Assembly: GCA_020861205.1 (NCBI GenBank)
Contig: JAJBSY010000064.1
Coordinates: forward strand, 1-5,111
Direction: 5' to 3'
Length of the DNA: 5,111 bases
From: Deltaproteobacteria bacterium
Lineage (GTDB): Bacteria; Desulfobacterota; Desulfovibrionia; Desulfovibrionales; Desulfovibrionaceae
Of the stretch, positions 1 to 5,020 are shown piece by piece. The notes beneath the pieces were generated by a model. It was not told the DNA's origin and made no database searches. It saw only the letters and a list, made by a program, of their open reading frames with translations. The first letter of the stretch is position 1. Each line of letters starts with the position of its first letter. A program made the position numbers and the translations under genes.

Positions 1-411
1 GGGGCGCACCGAGCCGGCTTCCAGGGTGAGGGACCGGATGGGAAAGCTGCCTTCGACCCGGCAATAACAGATGGCGTCGTCGCCGCGGATAAGGGAGAAA
101 TACACCGTGTCCAGGATGTCGGCGGCCAGATTTTCCAGATAGGGGCGGGTCCGCTCGGCCAGGGCGAACCGCTCCCGGGCCTTGTGTTTCCACGCGAAAA
201 TTTTGTCCCCGATGTAAAAGCGGGAGGTCGCCGGGTCATGGATCGCCAGGCCGTGCGCCGTCAGTCCCGCCAAGGCGCGGTGAACCACTGTTTTCTTCAG
301 GTTGGTGGCAACGACCACGTCGGTGAGCCGCATACCGTCCTTGCCCGATTCCGCCAGGGCGTCCAGAATCAGCGTCGCGCGCGCGATGTTTTGGTGTGCG
401 CCGTTGCCCAT
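1..411 (-). CDS. IclR-family transcriptional regulator, N-terminal 137 residues (partial, runs off left edge)
   Basis: The minus strand is open from an ATG at 411 to the window edge, giving 137 residues. Residues about 8-66 form the IclR winged helix-turn-helix: a first helix with ATLILDALAES, the helix-turn-helix at about 28-52 with the family-typical TVVHRALAGLTAHGL, then a wing ending in SRFYIGDKIF. A linker helix (about 75-95) leads into the start of the effector-binding domain (LENLAADILDTVYFSLIRGDD...), which is cut at LEAGSVRP, where family members normally continue into the ligand pocket. IclR proteins are usually about 250-280 residues, so roughly half is missing. It is divergent from the catabolic cluster and is its likely local regulator, acting as a dimer or tetramer on palindromic DNA and responding to a small carboxylic-acid-type ligand. 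A GTG at 435 in the same frame would add 8 residues; neither start has a strong ribosome binding site. Confidence 0.9.
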   Translation of the reverse strand, partial: MGNGAHQNIARATLILDALAESGKDGMRLTDVVVATNLKKTVVHRALAGLTAHGLAIHDPATSRFYIGDKIFAWKHKARERFALAERTRPYLENLAADILDTVYFSLIRGDDAICYCRVEGSFPIRSLTLEAGSVRP

Positions 412-488
412 GGTTTCTTCGTAAGAGTTTTTCACTGCTTTTTCCCGTATACCGCGCCGTATGGCGGATAACGCCGTTGTTTTGCCGC

Positions 489-502
489 TCGGCTGACGCC
501 GA
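489..502. promoter_or_regulatory. Small inverted repeat just upstream of the -35 box
   Basis: TCGGC (489-493) and GCCGA (498-502) are perfect complements around a 4-nt centre, ending 4 bp before the TTGACA box at 507. It could be an operator half for the divergent regulator or chance in GC-rich DNA. Its sequence is unrelated to the larger palindrome at 542-561. Confidence 0.25.
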
Positions 503-506
503 AGGG

Positions 507-535
507 TTGACATAAAGGGTTTGAGCTAGTATTGT
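507..535 (+). promoter_or_regulatory. Sigma70-type promoter P1 of the dehydrogenase operon
   Basis: A perfect -35 hexamer TTGACA (507-512) is followed by a 17-bp spacer and TATTGT (530-535, 4 of 6 matches to TATAAT). Transcription would start near 542, about 100 nt upstream of the dehydrogenase start codon. It lies in the divergent intergenic region and points toward the operon. The inverted repeat at 542-561 lies on the predicted start site, which suits repression of P1. Confidence 0.65.
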
Positions 536-541
536 CCGATA

Positions 542-561
542 AGCAGAACTTGAGTTCTGCT
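542..561. promoter_or_regulatory. Operator-like inverted repeat, 9-bp perfect arms
   Basis: Arms AGCAGAACT (542-550) and AGTTCTGCT (553-561) are exact reverse complements separated by 2 bp. A further GAAC half-site occurs at 567-570, after GAAC (546-549) and GTTC (554-557). The element begins 6 bp after the P1 -10 box, so a bound protein would cover the start site and early transcribed region. Relative to the second promoter (P2, start near 621) it sits at about -60 to -79, a position compatible with activation. The divergent IclR-family protein is the natural candidate binder, because that family recognises palindromes of this size; this is inference. Confidence 0.6.
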
Positions 562-603
562 AAACGGAACAACAGGGCGTGCAGCCTCGATCGCCTCCGT
601 CAT

Positions 604-614
604 TATGGTATAAT
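604..614 (+). promoter_or_regulatory. Extended -10 promoter P2
   Basis: The stretch 604-614 reads TATGGTATAAT: a consensus -10 hexamer (609-614) preceded by the TRTGn extended -10 motif. No convincing -35 box lies at 16-18 bp (586-591 is CTCGAT), which extended -10 promoters tolerate. A start near 621 would give a leader of about 20 nt containing the ribosome binding site at 631-635. It may be a second start for the operon, possibly dependent on an activator bound at the upstream palindrome. Confidence 0.5.
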
Positions 615-630
615 TTTCAGTCCGCGCCTA

Positions 631-638
631 GAGGGAAG
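631..638 (+). promoter_or_regulatory. Ribosome binding site that decides the dehydrogenase start
   Basis: GAGGGAAG lies 6 nt (counted from the end of GAGGG) before the ATG at 642. An in-frame ATG at 579 would add 21 residues with no family similarity ahead of the Rossmann strand, and it lies upstream of P2, so 642 is preferred. Confidence 0.8.
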
Positions 639-641
639 ATC

Positions 642-1523
642 ATGGGAAATATCGGTTTCATCGGCCTCGGCATCATGGGCAGGCCCATGGCAAAGAACCT
701 TTTGGCGGCATCCGGTTCCCTTTTTGTCCACGATCTCAATGAAAGCGCCGTGGCGGACCTCGTCGCTCGCGGAGCCCGGGCGGCAACCCCTTCTGAAATG
801 GCCGGGCTGTGCGACATCGTCTTCCTGATGCTTCCCAACGGGCCCATTGTCTCCTCCGTATTGTTCGAACCGTGCGGCGTCGCCCCGAACGCCCGGCCGG
901 GCCTCATCGTCTGTGACATGAGCACGACCGAGCTTGCCGAGGCGCGTTCTTTCGCGGAACGCCTCGCGGCCATGGGTATCGATTTTATGGACGCGCCGGT
1001 AAGCGGCGGCGAACCCAAGGCGGTCAGCGGCGAGCTGGCCATCATGGCCGGCGGCGAGGAGCGGTGTTTCACCGCCGTCGCTCCCTATCTCAAGGCCATG
1101 GGCGGGCAGGTCAACCGTGTCGGCGGGCACGGTTCCGGGTGCGCGGCGAAGCTCATCAACCAGATTCTGGTGCACGTCACCATGGCCGGGGTGTGCGAAG
1201 CCTACGCGCTGGCCGAAAAACTGGAGGTTGACCTCGGAACGGTCTACAACGCCGTGGGCATGGGTTCCGCTTCCAGCGCCATGCTGCATAACCGGACGGG
1301 GAAAATCCTGAATCGGGACTTCACCTCCGGCGCCAAGGTTTCCATCGTTCACAAGGACATCAAGAACGTCCTGGCAGCCGGCAGGGACGCCGATATGCCC
1401 CTGCCCCTGACCGCGACGGTTTTCGACCTGCTCAAGGCGGCCAAGGCCGCCCGGTTCCAGGATGACGACGTAACCCGGCTGCTCACCATTTACGAGCGGC
1501 TGGGCGGCATAGCCGAGCAATAA
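642..1523 (+). CDS. NAD-dependent beta-hydroxyacid dehydrogenase (3-hydroxyisobutyrate / 2-hydroxy-3-oxopropionate reductase family)
   Basis: This 293-residue protein has the usual length of the HIBADH/GarR family, cytosolic enzymes that interconvert 3-hydroxy acids and semialdehydes. The N-terminal Rossmann domain opens with IGFIGLGIMG, the glycine-rich loop at 8-13. An acidic residue, D31 in FVHDLN, ends the second strand and favours NAD over NADP. The substrate motif DAPVSGG is at 117-123. The catalytic motif GSGCAAKLINQ carries the essential K170 and N173. The C-terminal helical domain has VHKDI (K238, D239) and the DMPLPLTA stretch typical of tartronate-semialdehyde reductases. All key residues are intact. 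It is the first gene of the operon, and 16 nt separate it from the next. Paired with the ThDP enzyme downstream, it probably reduces a semialdehyde made by that enzyme, such as tartronate, malonate, methylmalonate or succinate semialdehyde. The choice among these is not visible from sequence. Confidence 0.92.
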   Translation: MGNIGFIGLGIMGRPMAKNLLAASGSLFVHDLNESAVADLVARGARAATPSEMAGLCDIVFLMLPNGPIVSSVLFEPCGVAPNARPGLIVCDMSTTELAEARSFAERLAAMGIDFMDAPVSGGEPKAVSGELAIMAGGEERCFTAVAPYLKAMGGQVNRVGGHGSGCAAKLINQILVHVTMAGVCEAYALAEKLEVDLGTVYNAVGMGSASSAMLHNRTGKILNRDFTSGAKVSIVHKDIKNVLAAGRDADMPLPLTATVFDLLKAAKAARFQDDDVTRLLTIYERLGGIAEQ

Positions 1524-1529
1524 CCATAC

Positions 1530-1534
1530 GGAGG
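1530..1534 (+). promoter_or_regulatory. Ribosome binding site of the PPC/DUF296 gene
   Basis: GGAGG ends 5 nt before the ATG at 1540, inside the 16-nt gap after the dehydrogenase stop. This strong site implies independent and efficient translation from the shared transcript. Confidence 0.85.
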
Positions 1535-1539
1535 CCACC

Positions 1540-2022
1540 ATGCTGCATCTGCCGGGAACCATCGCCCGTATCGTGACATTCAAACTCAAGCCGGGCGCCG
1601 ATTTTGTGGAAAGTCTCAACCAGGCTTGCAAGGCTCACGGCGTGCGGAGCGGCTGCATCCTGACGGCCATCGGCAGCCTGGACGGGGCCGAATTGAAAGT
1701 TCCCATGGTCCGCCCGGAGCTCAAGTTCGGGTACGGCTACGGCCCGGACCCCATCCGGGTCACGGGTCCCCTGTCGCTCGTCTCCATGTCCGGGTTCATC
1801 TGCCACGCGGATGACGGCGCCATCGAGCCGCATCTGCACGTAACCCTTGCGGACAGCGAGGGCAAGATCCATGCGGGGCACCTCGTTCTCGAGAACGTGC
1901 GGGTCCTGCTGACCGTGGAATGCGTCATCGGCGTGTTCGGCGGCATTGACATGCGCATGATCACCGACCCGGATCGCGGGATTCGCGTCGTGCGGATGGA
2001 AGCGTCGGAGCAGGGCCGCTAG
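1540..2022 (+). CDS. PPC/DUF296 domain protein (PD1-like), no AT-hook
   Basis: The whole 160-residue protein is a single PPC (plants and prokaryotes conserved, DUF296) domain. Visible family landmarks are the N-terminal IARIVTFKLKPGADFVESLNQACKAHGV, GCILTAIGSLDGAEL at about 39-52, and the signature HLHVTLADSEGKIHAGHL at 98-115, followed by the strand with LLTVECVIG. H98, H100 and H114 form the conserved His set, which could bind a metal in the trimer seen for this fold. In plants the domain is fused to AT-hooks and called DNA-binding. Here there is no AT-hook, basic tail or other DNA-binding segment, so a transcriptional role is not supported. It is translationally close to the dehydrogenase and upstream of the ThDP enzyme, which suggests a metabolic or accessory role in the same pathway. 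Bacterial members have no settled function. Confidence 0.88.
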   Translation: MLHLPGTIARIVTFKLKPGADFVESLNQACKAHGVRSGCILTAIGSLDGAELKVPMVRPELKFGYGYGPDPIRVTGPLSLVSMSGFICHADDGAIEPHLHVTLADSEGKIHAGHLVLENVRVLLTVECVIGVFGGIDMRMITDPDRGIRVVRMEASEQGR

Positions 2023-2117
2023 GCGCCCTTCCGTCCTTCCCGCGCAGGGCCTTGCGAGTCCTCCGGCTCCTTCATGCGAACACACCGCGAAGCCGCCTGC
2101 GCATACAAAAGCAACCC

Positions 2118-2132
2118 TACGCGCCAAGCGTA
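2118..2132 (+). promoter_or_regulatory. Short stem-loop just before the ThDP-enzyme ribosome binding site
   Basis: TACGC (2118-2122) and GCGTA (2128-2132) can pair around a 5-nt loop, ending 3 nt before the AAGGAG. Another weak palindrome lies at 2043-2056. The 126-bp gap (2023-2148) has no recognisable promoter or terminator and no credible gene, so the ThDP gene is probably cotranscribed. The hairpin might tune initiation; support is modest. Confidence 0.25.
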
Positions 2133-2135
2133 ACC

Positions 2136-2141
2136 AAGGAG
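2136..2141 (+). promoter_or_regulatory. Ribosome binding site of the ThDP enzyme gene
   Basis: AAGGAG lies 7 nt before the ATG at 2149. It supports that start over the in-frame ATG at 2179 (residue 11), whose protein start MTGGRALAEMLK looks more like the family N-terminus but which lacks a comparable site. Confidence 0.75.
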
Positions 2142-2148
2142 AAACCCT

Positions 2149-3903
2149 ATGTCCAGCGCACAGTGCAAAGGCGGCAGAATGACCGGGGGCCGAGCCCTCG
2201 CCGAAATGTTGAAAATCTGCGGCGTCGGTCCCATGTTCGGCATGGGCGGTTTTCAGATGCTGCCCTTTTATGAAGGGATTCGCGCCCTCGGCATGGAGCA
2301 CTACCTCATCACCGACGAGAACAACGGCGCTCTCGCGGCCGACGCCTACGCCCGGATGACGGGCCGCCCGGCCGTCTGCGACGGGACAACCGGCCCCGGC
2401 GCGGCCAACCTGGCAACAGGCCTGATCGAATCCCTCAACGCGGGCGTTCCGGTTATCGCGGTGGTGGGCGATACGCACCGGGCGCACTCCTGGAAAAACA
2501 TGACGCAGGAAGCGCGTCAGATGGAGCTGCTCCGCCCCTGCGTGAAGGAGCTTATCAGGGTGGAAGTGGTCGCCCGCGTCCCCGAGCTTGTGCGCCGGGC
2601 TTTCGCGGTGGCTACCGGCGGCCGCCCCGGCCCGGTCCTGCTCGACCTTCCCGAAGACGTGATGCACGGCGACCACGAGTTCAAGCCCGAAGATTTTTAC
2701 GTGAACGAGCGCATCCTGTCCGCGCCGTCCATCCGGACCCGCCCGGCCCGCGCGTCCGTCTCCGAAGCGGCGGACATGCTGGCCAAGGCCAAGCGGCCCA
2801 TGATCCTGGCCGGCGGCGGCGTGCACCTTTCCCAGGCGCAGCAAGCCCTTAACGACTTCGCGCAGGAGTTTGCCATCCCGGTCGCCTACACCATGAGCGG
2901 CAAGGGCGTCGTGTCGGACACCGGCGATTTGTCCGTTGGGCTGTTCGGCCGTTACAGCCGCATCGCCAACGATCTCATGGACGGGGCCGACTGCCTTTTC
3001 GTGATCGGCTGCAAGCTCGGGGAAATCGCGAGCAAACGGTACGAATTGCCCAAGGCGGGCATCCCCCTCATCCACCTTGACATCGTGCCCGAGGAAATCG
3101 AGCGGTGGGCAAAAACCAGCGTGGCCCTCTGGGGCGACGCCAAGGAGAGCCTGCTGGACATCGCTCCCGTTCTGCGCAAGAAACTGGGCGGTCCGGTCTC
3201 CCGTCCGGAATATTTCGCGGAGATCAAAAAGCGCAAGGCGGACTGGTTCGAGGTGGCCCGCGCCCGCTACGAGAGTAACGAAGCGCCCATCAACATGGGC
3301 CGGATGATGGCGGAACTCAACAAGTTCATGCCCGAGGACGGCGTTTTGATCGTGGACGGCGGCTTCGCGGCCCACTGGGGCGCCCTCTTGTACGACACCA
3401 AGTCCGTGGGCCGGACCTTCATCGCCAACCGGGGATTCGCGTCCATCGGCTACGGCATCCCGGCCGCCATCGGCGTGTCACTGGCCTCCAAATACGGCGG
3501 CCTCAAAGGACCCGTCGTGAGCGTCACCGGGGACGGGGGACTGAACATGTCCATCGGCGAGCTGGATACAGCCATGCGCGCCAAGACGCCCTTCATCCTG
3601 CTGGTGGTCAACAATGCGGCGTCCGGCTACGTGCGCGCCTTGCAGCACGCCTTCTACGGCGAAGGCTGCTACCAGTCCAGCGCCATCACGGACACGGATT
3701 ACGCGGCCGTCGCCCGCAGCTACGGCTGCCACGGCATCCGGGTCGAAAAGCCCGAAGACCTGCAGGACGCGCTCCGGCAGGCCGCTAACAACACGGATAA
3801 ACCCACCGTCGTCGACGTGGTTGTAACGCGCGACCCGGGTCAGATGCTGCCTGCGGCGGACAACAGGGCCCTGGCCTTCCGCGCGGGGGACAGGCCGGTT
3901 TGA
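2149..3903 (+). CDS. Thiamine diphosphate-dependent enzyme, acetolactate-synthase-like, substrate unknown
   Basis: This is a 584-residue ThDP enzyme of the usual length and three-domain order. The N-terminal pyrimidine-binding domain (about 12-180) has FGMGGFQMLPFYEGI, the cofactor-activating Glu E57 in TDENNGALAADAYARMTG, then TTGPGAANLATG and a Gln-containing loop (NMTQEARQMELLRP). The middle domain (about 200-340) contains ILAGGGVHLSQAQ but lacks the RFDDR-type stretch of acetohydroxyacid synthases, so FAD binding is uncertain. The C-terminal diphosphate-binding domain has GDGG (461-464) and NN (488-489), spaced exactly as in acetolactate synthases; D462 and N489 should hold Mg2+. Where synthases carry the specificity Trp (Trp464 of E. 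coli AHAS II), this protein has L498, in NNAASGYVRALQHAFY. E57 also argues against glyoxylate carboligase, which has Val there. It probably decarboxylates or ligates a 2-oxo acid, giving an aldehyde for the neighbouring dehydrogenases. No regulatory small subunit is encoded nearby. Confidence 0.88.
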   Translation: MSSAQCKGGRMTGGRALAEMLKICGVGPMFGMGGFQMLPFYEGIRALGMEHYLITDENNGALAADAYARMTGRPAVCDGTTGPGAANLATGLIESLNAGVPVIAVVGDTHRAHSWKNMTQEARQMELLRPCVKELIRVEVVARVPELVRRAFAVATGGRPGPVLLDLPEDVMHGDHEFKPEDFYVNERILSAPSIRTRPARASVSEAADMLAKAKRPMILAGGGVHLSQAQQALNDFAQEFAIPVAYTMSGKGVVSDTGDLSVGLFGRYSRIANDLMDGADCLFVIGCKLGEIASKRYELPKAGIPLIHLDIVPEEIERWAKTSVALWGDAKESLLDIAPVLRKKLGGPVSRPEYFAEIKKRKADWFEVARARYESNEAPINMGRMMAELNKFMPEDGVLIVDGGFAAHWGALLYDTKSVGRTFIANRGFASIGYGIPAAIGVSLASKYGGLKGPVVSVTGDGGLNMSIGELDTAMRAKTPFILLVVNNAASGYVRALQHAFYGEGCYQSSAITDTDYAAVARSYGCHGIRVEKPEDLQDALRQAANNTDKPTVVDVVVTRDPGQMLPAADNRALAFRAGDRPV

Positions 3904-3928
3904 TCCGGGAACCGCGCACACGGCGGAC

Positions 3929-3950
3929 CCGGGAAGGCGTGCCTTCCCGG
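3929..3950 (+). terminator. Strong stem-loop after the ThDP gene (possible terminator or mRNA 3' stabiliser)
   Basis: CCGGGAAGGC (3929-3938) and GCCTTCCCGG (3941-3950) are perfect complements. Allowing a 4-nt loop, the stem is 9 bp and very GC-rich, starting 25 nt after the stop codon. It is followed by CATTCCCTTT and not a clean T-run, so it is not a textbook intrinsic terminator. It could reduce readthrough into the SDR gene or protect the upstream mRNA end. Confidence 0.45.
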
Positions 3951-4033
3951 CATTCCCTTTGGGGGGGCGGGTTACGGCGTGCGGTAGTCCGCTCGCGGAG
4001 GAAGGCAAGGTCTTCCGGCGCGGGCTTTACCGT

Positions 4034-4051
4034 CCCGGACCCGCATCCGGG
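4034..4051. repeat. Inverted repeat overlapping the next hairpin
   Basis: CCCGGA (4034-4039) and TCCGGG (4046-4051) pair around a 6-nt loop. The right arm shares two bases (4050-4051) with the left arm of the 4050-4079 hairpin, so full pairing of both would compete. Confidence 0.35.
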
Positions 4052-4079
4052 CGGGAGGAGCGCGGCGCTTCCTCCCGCC
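4050..4079. repeat. Long GC-rich hairpin
   Basis: GGCGGGAGG (4050-4058) pairs with CCTCCCGCC (4071-4079). The pairing extends inward through AGCG (4059-4062) and CGCT (4066-4069) with one bulged T (4070) and a CGG loop. It is followed by ATTCCGCGG with no T-run, so it is not a standard terminator. Its 3' arm and flank (CCTCCCGCCATTCC) match the first hairpin's (CTTCCCGGCATTCC) at 12 of 14 positions, which suggests two diverged copies of one palindromic element. Confidence 0.5.
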
Positions 4080-4112
4080 ATTCCGCGGCGCGTGCTCTGC
4101 GCGTGAAGCGTG

Positions 4113-4137
4113 GCCGTTTTTTCCACGGAAAAACGGC
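4113..4137 (+). promoter_or_regulatory. Stem-loop in the SDR leader
   Basis: GCCGTTTTT (4113-4121) and AAAAACGGC (4129-4137) are perfect 9-bp arms around a 7-nt loop. It ends 16 nt before the SDR ribosome binding site (4154-4158), leaving that site free. It may affect leader stability or mark transcript processing; no ligand-binding leader family is recognised. Confidence 0.4.
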
Positions 4138-4153
4138 GGCACTATTTTTATAC

Positions 4154-4158
4154 AGGAG
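4154..4158 (+). promoter_or_regulatory. Ribosome binding site that decides the SDR start
   Basis: AGGAG lies 5 nt before the ATG at 4164. A GTG at 4110 in the same frame would add 18 residues lying within the leader hairpin and ahead of the first Rossmann strand, so it is rejected. Confidence 0.85.
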
Positions 4159-4163
4159 AAGGT

Positions 4164-4913
4164 ATGAATTTTTCAGGACAAAACGCGATTATCACGGGCG
4201 CCGGTTCCGAACGGGGTTTCGGGAGAACCATCGCCCATTTTCTGGCGGACCGGGGATGCAACATCGTGGTTTCCGACCTGGATGAAGCCGGTGCCAGGGA
4301 AACGGCCAGGCAGGTGGCGGCCAAAGGCCGGAAGGCGGCCGGCATGTTCTGCGACGTCACGGAACCCGCCTCGGTCAAGGCGTCCATGGAGGAAGCCGTC
4401 AGAGTCATGGGGCAGATCCATATCCTCATCAACAACGCGGGATACACCCAGAAGATAGCTTCCCAGGATATCGGCCTGGAGGACTGGAACAGGATGATCA
4501 CCGTGCACATGACCGGGGCGTTCCTGTGCGCGCAGGCGATCATTCCCCATATGACCGCCAAGGAATACGGCCGGATCGTGAGCATCAGTTCCCTCGGGAT
4601 GCGCAACGGCGGCGTGACCGGCGGCGCGCACTACTGCGCGGCCAAGGCGGGCATTGCCGGATTTTCCCGCACGCTCGCCAAGGATACGGCCCGGCACGGC
4701 ATCACCGTCAACTGCGTGGCTCCCGGCCCTTGCCTCACGGATATCGGCGGGCTGAAATACGAAGACAAGAGCGTGCCCTCGGACATCCTGATGGGCAGGC
4801 GCGGCAAACGCGAAGAGGTCGCGGCCGCCGTGGCCTTCCTGGCCAGCCCCCTGGCTTCCTATATCACGGGCGTCAACCTGGACGTCAACGGCGGCGCGTA
4901 TTTTCCCATGTAG
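4164..4913 (+). CDS. NAD-dependent short-chain dehydrogenase/reductase (classical SDR)
   Basis: At 249 residues this has the standard length of a classical SDR, a cytosolic NAD(P)-dependent oxidoreductase usually working as a tetramer. The cofactor loop is TGAGSERGFG (11-20), a variant with two extra residues. D38 in VVSDLD at the end of the second strand favours NAD. D64 in CDV contacts adenine, and NNAG is at 90-93. The catalytic residues are S143 in SISSLG, Y157 and K161 in the YCAAK motif. At the place where most members have the Asn of the Asn-Ser-Tyr-Lys tetrad there is H115 (VHMTGAF), a substitution found in some SDR branches. The C-terminus ends with the usual ITGVNLDVNGGAYFP. It follows the ThDP gene after a 260-bp hairpin-rich gap, so it may be expressed at a different level. 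It probably oxidises or reduces a hydroxy or oxo intermediate of the same pathway. Its substrate is not visible from sequence. Confidence 0.9.
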   Translation: MNFSGQNAIITGAGSERGFGRTIAHFLADRGCNIVVSDLDEAGARETARQVAAKGRKAAGMFCDVTEPASVKASMEEAVRVMGQIHILINNAGYTQKIASQDIGLEDWNRMITVHMTGAFLCAQAIIPHMTAKEYGRIVSISSLGMRNGGVTGGAHYCAAKAGIAGFSRTLAKDTARHGITVNCVAPGPCLTDIGGLKYEDKSVPSDILMGRRGKREEVAAAVAFLASPLASYITGVNLDVNGGAYFPM

Positions 4914-5020
4914 GCCGAGCGCCGACCGGCATTAGCTCTGGCCGCGCGGCCCATGCTCGCAGTTGTGAAATGGCGACCGCGGTATTTCGGCGGGCGCCTT
5001 TCCCCTGCATCGCGGCAGCG
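4914..5020. other. Intergenic gap between convergent genes
   Basis: About 107 bp separate the SDR stop from the stop of the minus-strand gene. A perfect 12-bp palindrome GGCCGCGCGGCC (4940-4951) is present, but it has no T-run and no usable loop. No bidirectional terminator is recognisable and no gene is supported here. Confidence 0.4.

Larger units (their letters stand above)
3904..4163. other. 260-bp intergenic region rich in inverted repeats, no credible gene
   Basis: The gap between the ThDP gene and the SDR holds at least six inverted repeats: 3929-3950, 3988-3999, 4000-4016, 4034-4051, 4050-4079 and 4113-4137, plus a run of seven G at 3961-3967. Open frames crossing it encode Arg/Ser/Pro-rich sequence with no family features and no ribosome binding site. 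No clear sigma70 promoter was found for the SDR; AT-rich DNA at 4142-4152 is too close to the start codon to be one. The region may be a site of transcript processing, partial termination, or remains of palindromic repeats. Confidence 0.6.

Noticed and set aside
184..471. A 95-codon plus-strand frame at the left
   Set aside because: It overlaps the IclR gene antisense. The minus-strand reading gives a clear IclR helix-turn-helix and wing, while this one has no family features.
412..506. Promoter for the IclR gene on the minus strand
   Set aside because: No -35/-10 pair with acceptable spacing was found. TATACG on the minus strand (about 450) has no usable -35 box, so none is annotated.
579..641. 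Upstream start for the dehydrogenase (ATG at 579)
   Set aside because: The 21 extra residues are unlike the family and precede the first Rossmann strand. The ribosome binding site and extended -10 promoter favour 642.
603..1631. A 342-codon open frame on the minus strand opposite the dehydrogenase
   Set aside because: It is the antisense shadow of an intact HIBADH-family gene, and its product has no recognisable domain.
1483..3375. A 630-codon open frame on the minus strand
   Set aside because: It lies antisense to the PPC and ThDP genes, which have clear family motifs and ribosome binding sites. Its product is His/Gly/Arg/Ala-rich without domains, typical of antisense frames in GC-rich DNA.
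2149..3903. Labelling the ThDP enzyme as glyoxylate carboligase, IlvB or sulfoacetaldehyde acetyltransferase
   Set aside because: Glyoxylate carboligase lacks the catalytic Glu present here (E57). IlvB-type synthases carry a Trp where this has L498, and no small subunit is nearby. The N-terminal motifs differ from those expected of Xsc.
3900..4285. Two plus-strand frames (3900-4106 and 3959-4285) in the gap before the SDR
   Set aside because: The products are low-complexity Arg/Ser/Gly-rich, there is no Shine-Dalgarno site, and both run through the hairpins.
4940..4951. Palindrome GGCCGCGCGGCC as a terminator for the convergent genes
   Set aside because: There is no loop and no T-run on either side; it is probably chance in GC-rich DNA.
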